NCBI GenBank assembly: GCA_029883045.1
Contig: JAOUJU010000029.1
Coordinates: 1 to 11,594, forward strand
Direction of reading: 5' to 3'
Source: Rhodospirillaceae bacterium
Lineage (GTDB): Bacteria > Pseudomonadota > Alphaproteobacteria > Rhodospirillales > Magnetovibrionaceae
Length of the DNA stretch: 11,594 nucleotides
The position numbers and the translations under genes were made by a program. The notes beneath the pieces were generated by a model. The model saw only the letters and a program-made list of their open reading frames with translations. It did not search any database and had not been told where the DNA came from. Below, in pieces: positions 7,142 through 11,594 of this stretch (within the stretch, counting starts at the first letter, position 1; each line of letters starts with the position of its first letter).

Positions 7142-8422
7142 TTAATCGACTTTCTTGAAAATCAGCGATGCATTGGTTCCGCCAAACCCGAATGAATTGG
7201 AAAGCGCGGCACGCACCGGGCGCTGTTTTGCGACCTTGGCGACAAGGTCAATATCACAGCCATCGTCCGGATTTTCAAGGTTAAGGGTTGGCGGCACGAT
7301 ACCGTTTTTTATGGCCAATATTGAAAATATTGCCTCAACCGCACCGGCAGCACCCAAAAGGTGGCCAATGGCAGATTTTGTTGATGACATAGAAATATCA
7401 TTTACCGCATTACCAAATGCGCGCTTTACCGCACCCAATTCAATCACATCAGCCATGGTTGATGTACCGTGGGCGTTTACGTAATCAATGTCTTCGGGGT
7501 TCATTTCAGCGCGCTTCATGGCGGCGCGCATACAGCGATAAGCCCCATCGCCATCTGGTGTTGGCGCGGTTATGTGGTGGGCATCACCCGACATGCCATA
7601 CCCTGCTATTTCTGCATATATTTTTGCACCGCGTTTTTTAGCGTGCTCATATTCTTCTAAGACCACCACGCCAGCGCCTTCGCCCATTACAAAACCGGCA
7701 CGGTCACGGTCCCATGGACGCGAGGCCTCGGTCGGGCGATCATTGAAGCTGGTATTAAGTGCTTTAGCCGAGGAAAATCCAGACAAACCCAATCGGCAAA
7801 CGGCGGCTTCAGCACCACCGGCCACCATTACATTGGCATCGCCCCACATAATCAGACGTGCCGCATCACCGATTGCGTGCGCACCGGTCGAACATGCGGT
7901 AACCACTGAATGGTTTGGCCCTTTATATCCATGATTAATAGAAACGTGTCCGGAAATAAGATTAATAAGGCTCGCTGGAATAAAAAACGGGGAAAGCCTT
8001 CGTGGCCCCCCACCAGATTCGCAATCCACCGTGATGGCACCATCGTTTATGGTTTTAAGGCCACCAATGCCAGACCCAATAAGAACGCCAGTAGTAAAAG
8101 CATCCTCATCGGTTTTTAGTTCCCACCCAGAATCCTTAATGGCTTCTTCGGCTGCGGCAATGCCATAAACGATAAAATCATCAACCCGGCGACGTTCCTT
8201 AGGTGTTACATAATCATCAAAATTGAATTCACCAACACCAGCACCCAAGGGAATCTGTCCGGCAATTTTTGCGGCTATATCGCTGACGTCAAAGCTCTCA
8301 ATAGCCCCGATACCGGACTTTGATTCAATTAGCTTGCCCCATGTTGTATTGACGCCATTACCAAGCGGCGAAACAATGCCAAGCCCGGTTACAACTACAC
8401 GCTTCATGGCCACACTCTTCAT
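7142..8422 (-). CDS. fabF: Beta-ketoacyl-ACP synthase II FabF
   Basis: FabF condenses malonyl-ACP with a growing acyl-ACP in type II fatty acid synthesis. All catalytic positions are present: nucleophile C177 in VTACSTGAHAIGDA, H318 in NAHGTSTMADVIE, K349 and H354 in STKSAIGHLLGAAG, and the glycine-rich gate SNSFGFGGTN (408-417). The stretch HITAPTPDGDGA favours FabF over FabB. Two starts are possible. The ATG at 8420-8422 has AAGGG eight bases upstream and gives 426 residues. The ATG at 8405-8407 gives the more typical N-terminus MKRVVVTGLG and has only a weaker GAG-type site. I keep the longer form, but the shorter one is nearly as likely. It lies downstream of acpP, behind a terminator-like hairpin, and 13 bp before mltG. 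Confidence 0.96.
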   Translation of the reverse strand: MKSVAMKRVVVTGLGIVSPLGNGVNTTWGKLIESKSGIGAIESFDVSDIAAKIAGQIPLGAGVGEFNFDDYVTPKERRRVDDFIVYGIAAAEEAIKDSGWELKTDEDAFTTGVLIGSGIGGLKTINDGAITVDCESGGGPRRLSPFFIPASLINLISGHVSINHGYKGPNHSVVTACSTGAHAIGDAARLIMWGDANVMVAGGAEAAVCRLGLSGFSSAKALNTSFNDRPTEASRPWDRDRAGFVMGEGAGVVVLEEYEHAKKRGAKIYAEIAGYGMSGDAHHITAPTPDGDGAYRCMRAAMKRAEMNPEDIDYVNAHGTSTMADVIELGAVKRAFGNAVNDISMSSTKSAIGHLLGAAGAVEAIFSILAIKNGIVPPTLNLENPDDGCDIDLVAKVAKQRPVRAALSNSFGFGGTNASLIFKKVD

Positions 8423-8445
8423 GGATTATGCCCTTCACAAGGTCA

Positions 8446-8462
8446 GGTCCTATTAGTGGACC
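8446..8462 (-). repeat. Inverted repeat in the fabF leader
   Basis: GGTCC (8446-8450) and GGACC (8458-8462) form a perfect 5-bp dyad around a 7-base spacer. It sits 24 bases before the longer fabF start and just after the acpP terminator. It could be an operator half-site pair, or an RNA hairpin that protects or marks the 5' end of a fabF transcript. No T-run follows, so it is not a terminator. Confidence 0.4.
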
Positions 8463-8468
8463 CCGAAC

Positions 8469-8514
8469 AAAAAGGTAAAGTACCGGAAAAATATCCGGAT
8501 ACTTTGCTTACCTT
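8469..8514 (-). terminator. Rho-independent terminator between acpP and fabF
   Basis: Read on the minus strand, the stem is made of AAGGT/ACCTT, AAAGTA/TACTTT and CCGG/CCGG, closing an 8-base loop. The 5' arm has a 4-base bulge (AAGC) and a single-base bulge (T). The stem is about 14-15 bp and runs straight into five T residues (plus-strand A-run 8469-8473, whose last bases may also pair). It lies about 26 bases after the acpP stop. It fits a highly expressed acpP message with reduced read-through to fabF. Confidence 0.75.
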
Positions 8515-8540
8515 AAAACTCTGCCGTTTTAAACATTGGC

Positions 8541-8774
8541 TCAAGTATTAGCGCTAATGAAATCTACAGCATTTTTGATTGTAAGAATTTTTTCTGCTGC
8601 ATCATCTGGGATTTCACATCCAAATTCTTCTTCGAAAGCCATTACCAGTTCAACGGTATCAAGACTGTCAGCGCCGAGATCATCAATAAAGCTGGCACCC
8701 TCAACAACTTTTGCTTCATCAACACCAAGGTGTTCAACGACGATCTTTTTTACACGCTCTGCGACATCACTCAT
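8541..8774 (-). CDS. acpP: Acyl carrier protein
   Basis: ACP carries growing acyl chains as thioesters on a 4'-phosphopantetheine arm. The 77-residue acidic protein has the usual size and four-helix pattern. The attachment site is S37 in the DSL motif (LGADSLDTVELVMAFEEEF), which holo-ACP synthase modifies. It serves FabD, FabG and FabF encoded alongside, as well as lipid A and lipoprotein pathways. GAGGA stands nine bases upstream of the ATG, a strong ribosome binding site. A 199-bp AT-rich gap separates it from fabG and probably holds its own promoter, and a terminator hairpin follows it. Both fit the need for far more ACP than enzymes. Confidence 0.98.
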   Translation of the reverse strand: MSDVAERVKKIVVEHLGVDEAKVVEGASFIDDLGADSLDTVELVMAFEEEFGCEIPDDAAEKILTIKNAVDFISANT

Positions 8775-8973
8775 AATTGTAAATCCTCAAATATAAAGGT
8801 TGTTAAAAGAAAATAGAAATCTAGAACCAAACTTAGAATTACCATTTGGTATACGGTCTTACTATACAGTCAATAATTAGCAAATCGTACAGCTAACTAT
8901 CATACTTTATACGTCAAAACTAGTATACAAAACCCTTGTTTGTCCCCATTTATAACCTAATTAACCAACTAGG
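8775..8973 (-). promoter_or_regulatory. AT-rich fabG-acpP gap, probable acpP promoter region
   Basis: No ORF of note. The stretch contains several -10-like hexamers on the minus strand (TATACT, TATGAT, TATAGT) and two TTGAC motifs, but I cannot pair any with normal 16-18 bp spacing, so no exact promoter is given. GTATAC palindromes occur at 8849-8854 and 8923-8928, 74 bp apart. TATAC occurs four times on the plus strand (8850, 8863, 8908, 8924). A dyad TACCA-TT-TGGTA lies at 8840-8851. These may be regulator sites or chance in AT-rich DNA. Confidence 0.4.
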
Positions 8974-9711
8974 TCAGATCATTGCCAGCCCGCCATTAAC
9001 ATGAAGGGTCTGACCCGTTACATAGCCCGATTCGCTACTAGCAAGATAGACCACAGCTGCACCTATGTCTTCGGGCGTTCCCATGGTGCCTGATGGTATA
9101 TTATTGGTTATTGCAGATTTTTGATCGTCAGTCAGGGAATCGGTCATTGGTGAAACTATAAACCCTGGCGCTACACAATTAACCGTGATGCCCCGGCTGG
9201 CGACCTCTTGAGCCAAAGATTTGCTCATGCCAATAAGTCCCGCCTTGGATGCGGCATAATTAGCTTGTCCAGCATTTCCGGTAACACCAACAACTGACGT
9301 AATGTTAATTATTCTGCCCGATCGCTGCTTCATCATGCTTTTTAGCGATGCCTTGATTAGCTTGAAAGCGGATGTAAGGTTTACATCAATTACAGCTTGC
9401 CAATCCTCGTCCTTCATTCGCATGGCTAATGTATCGCGCGTTAAGCCTGCATTATTTACCAAAATATCAAGACCGCCCATAGCCGCAATAGAATCAGCGA
9501 TAAGTTTTTCCGCCGCACCATCTTCGTCTAGGCGCGCAACACAAACATGGGTACGCTCGCCCAATTCTTTTTGCATGGCATCAAGTACATCCTTGCGGGT
9601 CCCCGAAAGAACAACTTCGGCACCGCAACTATGCAGAGTGCGTGCAATGGCCCCTCCAATACCGCCTGAAGCGCCGGTTACAAGTGCCTTTTTGCCACCA
9701 AGATCAAACAT
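8974..9711 (-). CDS. fabG: 3-oxoacyl-ACP reductase FabG
   Basis: FabG reduces 3-oxoacyl-ACP with NADPH, the first reduction of each elongation cycle. The 245-residue short-chain dehydrogenase has the cofactor motif TGASGGIGGAIA (12-23), NNAG (86-89), the catalytic N111, and S139, Y152 and K156 in the ITSV...ANYAASK region. These match the E. coli tetrad with a one-residue offset. The C-terminus (YVTGQTLHVNGGLAMI) is typical and complete, with stop TGA at 8974-8976. AGGGG stands seven bases before the ATG. It follows fabD by 34 bp, so the two are almost surely co-transcribed. The next gene, acpP, is 199 bp downstream. A generic SDR enzyme is unlikely given the FabG-specific C-terminus and the fab neighbours. 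Confidence 0.96.
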   Translation of the reverse strand: MFDLGGKKALVTGASGGIGGAIARTLHSCGAEVVLSGTRKDVLDAMQKELGERTHVCVARLDEDGAAEKLIADSIAAMGGLDILVNNAGLTRDTLAMRMKDEDWQAVIDVNLTSAFKLIKASLKSMMKQRSGRIINITSVVGVTGNAGQANYAASKAGLIGMSKSLAQEVASRGITVNCVAPGFIVSPMTDSLTDDQKSAITNNIPSGTMGTPEDIGAAVVYLASSESGYVTGQTLHVNGGLAMI

Positions 9712-9745
9712 TTTTTCACCCCTTAATTAAAAGCCACGCACAAGC

Positions 9746-10684
9746 CTACAGGCCATTGATGAATTCGTCGATATCTTCAGGTCCGCCAAGCGAAACACCT
9801 GAAAGATCACCATCTATTCGTTTGACAAGCCCAGATAAAACCTTGCCTGCGCCAACCTCAACCAGTTGGGTAACGCCTAATTTCTTCATTGCCAACACGC
9901 TTTCACGCCAACGCACCGTGCCGGTAACTTGGCGAACAAGTAAATCACGAATTTCATCAGGATCGCTAACTGGTGCGGCGGTTACATTGGCTATCAACGG
10001 TATAATCGGTAGGTTAATTTCTGTTTCTTGTAATTCTTGTTTCATTGCATCGGCGGCATCGGCCATAAGCGAGCAATGAAACGGCGCTGAAACGGGCAAT
10101 ATAATTGCGCGCTTAGCCCCCATTTCTTTTGCAATTTCGGTTGCGCGTTCAACCGCATCTTTTGTACCCGACACAACAACCTGTCCCGGCGCATTATCAT
10201 TGGCAGGCGAACATACCTCGCCCTGTGCTGCTTTTTTGCAAACTTCTATTGCTGCATCCCAATCAAGGCCAAGCAATGCAGCCATGGCACCCGCACCTAC
10301 CGGAACCGCTTTTTGCATAGCCAATCCACGGGCGCGCAAAAGTTTTGACGCAACTGTTACAGAAAACGCTCCGCTAGCCGCTAACGCCGAATATTCGCCA
10401 AGCGAATGCCCGGCAACAAAAGAAGTTCCAGATTTTAAATCAAAACCTTTTTCTTCCATCACCCTAAGAACAGCCATTGAAACAGCCATCAGTGCGGGCT
10501 GGGCATTATGCGTGAGCGTTAATTGATCTTCTGGCCCCTCAAAAATAATGCTTGAGAGCTTTTCGTCCAAGGCATCGTCTACTTCGTCGAACACCGCCTT
10601 GGCCGAGGCAAAACCGTCATAAAGGGCCTTTCCCATTCCAACTGACTGAGATCCTTGTCCGGGAAATACCAATGCACGGGTCAT
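9746..10684 (-). CDS. fabD: Malonyl-CoA:ACP transacylase FabD
   Basis: FabD moves the malonyl group from CoA to ACP, supplying the extender unit for fatty acid synthesis. The 312-residue length is standard. Key sites: oxyanion Gln in VFPGQGSQ (Q12 region), nucleophile S94 in GHSLGEYSA (92-100), R119 in LLRARGLAMQKAVP, which binds the malonyl carboxylate, and H203 in SAPFHCSLM. The C-terminal part (VEVGAGKVLSGLVKRI) is complete and the stop is TAG at 9746-9748. The ATG at 10682-10684 has AGGA ten bases upstream. It is the first gene of the minus-strand fab block, diverging from rpsF across 589 bp. A hairpin with a U-tract sits in its leader and may attenuate it. Confidence 0.97.
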   Translation of the reverse strand: MTRALVFPGQGSQSVGMGKALYDGFASAKAVFDEVDDALDEKLSSIIFEGPEDQLTLTHNAQPALMAVSMAVLRVMEEKGFDLKSGTSFVAGHSLGEYSALAASGAFSVTVASKLLRARGLAMQKAVPVGAGAMAALLGLDWDAAIEVCKKAAQGEVCSPANDNAPGQVVVSGTKDAVERATEIAKEMGAKRAIILPVSAPFHCSLMADAADAMKQELQETEINLPIIPLIANVTAAPVSDPDEIRDLLVRQVTGTVRWRESVLAMKKLGVTQLVEVGAGKVLSGLVKRIDGDLSGVSLGGPEDIDEFINGL

Positions 10685-10712
10685 ATAATTAGATTCCTTG
10701 CTCTGCTAAGCC

Positions 10713-10756
10713 AAAAAAACTGGGCCACGGCGACCCAACAAGTTGTTTTGTGGCCC
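10713..10756 (-). terminator. Terminator-like hairpin in the fabD leader (possible attenuator)
   Basis: On the minus strand GGGCCAC (10756-10750) pairs perfectly with GTGGCCC (10728-10722) around a 21-base loop. Two bases (AG) and then seven T residues (10719-10713) follow. This is the form of an intrinsic terminator, but no minus-strand gene lies upstream and fabD starts 28 bases later. A competing pairing CCCG/CGGG (plus-strand 10767-10770 with 10754-10757) would break the 5' arm, as in an antiterminator. Alternatives are the end of a small minus-strand RNA, or a structure without a regulatory role. Confidence 0.5.
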
Positions 10757-10758
10757 GA

Positions 10759-10787
10759 GGGATACACGGGACAAACCCTTAGTTCAA
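10759..10787 (-). promoter_or_regulatory. Candidate fabD promoter (weak)
   Basis: On the minus strand TTGAAC (10787-10782), a 17-bp spacer and TATCCC (10764-10759). The -35 box is good and the -10 box poor. Transcription from it would start near 10752, inside the 5' arm of the leader hairpin, so this promoter and a complete hairpin exclude each other. A start further upstream is then needed if the hairpin is an attenuator. Confidence 0.3.
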
Positions 10788-10818
10788 GCCAAATTCACCA
10801 ATAATATGGAAACACCTA

Positions 10819-10853
10819 GTTATTTTATATGTTATTTTATGTGATTTTATCTC
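10819..10853. repeat. 12-bp AT-rich tandem repeat, nearly three copies
   Basis: The units are GTTATTTTATAT (10819-10830), GTTATTTTATGT (10831-10842) and GATTTTATCTC (10843-10853, one base short). The first two differ at one position. The array lies between the fabD leader and the small ORF at 10879, where it could act as an AT-rich upstream element or a row of regulator sites. Confidence 0.6.
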
Positions 10854-10878
10854 AGTCACTTGGTATCTTTATTGAATA

Positions 10879-10998
10879 ATGGAAATAGCATTTACAGTAG
10901 CAATCGGATTATTTGCAGTTTTTAGCGTTATCGTATTGTTTTTATTTGGTTTTTCCAAAAACAAAAACAAGGGTGATGACGATAAGCCGTCTGCATAG
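10879..10998 (+). CDS. Possible 39-residue single-span membrane peptide
   Basis: I do not recognise this product. The ORF runs from ATG at 10879 to TAG at 10996-10998. Residues 3-25 form one continuous hydrophobic segment (IAFTVAIGLFAVFSVIVLFL and on). A polar, charged tail follows (SKNKNKGDDDKPSA). By the positive-inside rule the lysine-rich tail would be cytoplasmic and the N-terminus outside. Against it: no clear Shine-Dalgarno site precedes the ATG, a stop lies just upstream in frame (10873-10875), and T-rich DNA easily encodes hydrophobic runs by chance. For it: the abrupt change from a full-length helix to a lysine/aspartate tail ending in a stop is the usual form of small membrane proteins. 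It is too short for most gene callers. Confidence 0.4.
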   Translation: MEIAFTVAIGLFAVFSVIVLFLFGFSKNKNKGDDDKPSA

Positions 10999-11141
10999 GA
11001 TTCTCTGCCGCACGGCGCATATTAGCCAACCAAGCGTCTGCCCATGTGTCAGTTATGGCGTCTGTTATGGCCCAATTCACAGATATTGACGCTTCAAAGC
11101 AATAAAACATCCACTAAACCAATAAAAACTCCAGTCCATGC
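10999..11141. other. Part of the fabD-rpsF gap without a supported feature
   Basis: I see no supported gene, tRNA or terminator here. The only structure is an 8-bp direct repeat GTTATGGC at 11052-11059 and 11064-11071. A 60-codon minus-strand ORF (10928-11110) crosses it, but has no ribosome binding site and runs antisense through the small membrane ORF. Confidence 0.5.
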
Positions 11142-11169
11142 TTGCATTTAGGCGGCGAATGGGTATATT
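11142..11169 (+). promoter_or_regulatory. Probable sigma-70 promoter of rpsF
   Basis: TTGCAT (11142-11147), 16 bp, TATATT (11164-11169), with the first base of transcript expected near 11176. The architecture matches the candidate surA promoter (TTGCAC, 16 bp, TATAAT). It would give a leader of about 98 bases before the rpsF ATG. Confidence 0.6.
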
Positions 11170-11187
11170 TCGCGCCTTCAACTCCTT

Positions 11188-11268
11188 GCCGGGAGTAATT
11201 TTTCCCGGCTATGCCCCTTAAGTCTCGCAGGCATGAGACGAATGGGATGAGATAATCCGGAAGGAGAC
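11188..11268 (+). promoter_or_regulatory. Structured rpsF leader, possible S6/S18 autoregulatory element
   Basis: Three hairpins can be drawn. GCCGGGA/TCCCGGC (11188-11194 with 11203-11209, 8-base loop). GTCTC/GAGAC (11222-11226 with 11235-11239). GGAT/ATCC (11245-11248 with 11255-11258). A second GAGAC at 11264-11268 overlaps the Shine-Dalgarno AAGGAG (11261-11266), so the same GTCTC could instead cover the ribosome binding site. There is no U-run, so control of translation rather than termination is implied. S6:S18 binding leaders upstream of rpsF are known in many bacteria; whether this matches that motif is not verified. Confidence 0.4.
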
Positions 11269-11273
11269 ACATA

Positions 11274-11594
11274 ATGCCTTATTACGAAAGCGTGCTTATT
11301 GCGCGTCAGGACTTGTCCAACCAGCAGGCGGAAGCATTGGCAGAACAATTTGCCGGTGTAATCACAAGTGGTGGTGGCAAGGTTGCCAAAAACGAATATT
11401 GGGGCCTTAAGCCCTTGGCCTATCGCATCAAGAAAAACCGCAAGGGCCATTTTCTTCAGCTCACTATCGATGCTCCGGCTGCTGCCGTTCAAGAAATGGA
11501 ACGTCAAATGCGCCTGAACGAAGATCTGTTGCGCCATCTTACACTTCGCACTGATGAACTGGACCTTGAGCCAAGCATCATGATGCAAAAACCT
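11274..11594 (+). CDS. rpsF: 30S ribosomal protein S6 (3' end outside the window)
   Basis: S6 binds the central domain of the small ribosomal subunit together with S18. The first 107 codons are present and the frame is open to the window end, so the C-terminal tail is missing. The N-terminus MPYYESVLIARQDLS is the typical S6 start. GKVAKNEYWGLKPLAYRIKK and KGHFLQLTIDAP, then MERQMRLNEDLLRHLTLR, are conserved family segments. AAGGAG lies seven bases before the ATG, a strong site. The gene diverges from fabD and usually heads an rpsF-rpsR-rplI operon; those partners would lie to the right, outside the window. The leader may be a feedback target (see the leader entry). Confidence 0.97.
   Translation, partial: MPYYESVLIARQDLSNQQAEALAEQFAGVITSGGGKVAKNEYWGLKPLAYRIKKNRKGHFLQLTIDAPAAAVQEMERQMRLNEDLLRHLTLRTDELDLEPSIMMQKP

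Noticed and set aside
8955..8972. CCTA/TAGG inverted repeat after fabG as a terminator
   Set aside because: The arms are only four base pairs and no T-run follows on the minus strand.
9302..9730. 142-codon plus-strand ORF opposite fabG
   Set aside because: It is a shadow of fabG; the serine-rich translation has no domain and no ribosome binding site.
10945..10959. TTTGG-TTTTT-CCAAA inverted repeat as a terminator
   Set aside because: It is a short AT-rich dyad inside the small ORF, without a following T-run on the plus strand. Runs of A and T explain it.
10928..11110. 60-codon minus-strand ORF in the fabD-rpsF gap
   Set aside because: It has no ribosome binding site, its composition is unlike a known protein, and it runs antisense through the better-looking small membrane ORF.
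1..11594. CRISPR array, tRNA/rRNA, insertion sequence, phage or defence genes
   Set aside because: I found no regularly spaced repeats, tRNA T-loop consensus, transposase motifs or terminal inverted repeats on either strand. Nearly all coding space is occupied by conserved housekeeping genes.

Overview
The window looks like a core chromosomal segment of an AT-leaning Gram-negative bacterium, most likely an alphaproteobacterium. The grounds are an outer-membrane LPS transporter and its chaperone (LptD, SurA), and the order fabD-fabG-acpP-fabF-mltG-yicC-gmk running away from a divergent rpsF, which is familiar from alphaproteobacteria. Genus cannot be told from the sequence. I see no insertion sequence, phage gene, CRISPR array, rRNA or tRNA. 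All full-length protein genes but one belong to well-known conserved families with intact key residues; the exception is a small ORF that I do not recognise.

Left block, plus strand (1-4491): the 3' end of lptD, then surA, pdxA, rsmA and a LysE/ArgO-type exporter gene. From surA on, the genes overlap or are separated by 1-3 bp, so they look like one operon. A promoter-like pair (TTGCAC, 16 bp, TATAAT) at the end of lptD could serve it. Jobs: outer-membrane assembly (LptD, SurA), pyridoxal phosphate synthesis (PdxA), 16S rRNA methylation (RsmA) and amino acid export.

Middle block, minus strand (4498-10684), read from right to left: fabD, fabG, acpP, fabF, mltG, yicC, gmk. The first four load malonyl groups, reduce, carry and elongate acyl chains in type II fatty acid synthesis. 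MltG sets glycan strand ends in peptidoglycan, YicC is an endoribonuclease family protein, and Gmk makes GDP. The block is not one uninterrupted transcript: a strong terminator-like hairpin lies between acpP and fabF, a weaker one overlaps the mltG stop codon, and a 199-bp AT-rich gap precedes acpP.

Right block (10685-11594): a 589-bp region between the divergent fabD and rpsF, then the first 107 codons of rpsF. The gap holds a hairpin plus U-tract upstream of fabD, a 12-bp tandem repeat, a possible 39-codon membrane peptide gene, a good rpsF promoter, and an rpsF leader with hairpins that could compete for the ribosome binding site.

I found no new multi-gene system. The less ordinary material is regulatory: the fabD leader hairpin, the rpsF leader, the acpP-fabF terminator, and the small ORF. 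These are hypotheses read by eye; no folding, homology search or expression data were available.
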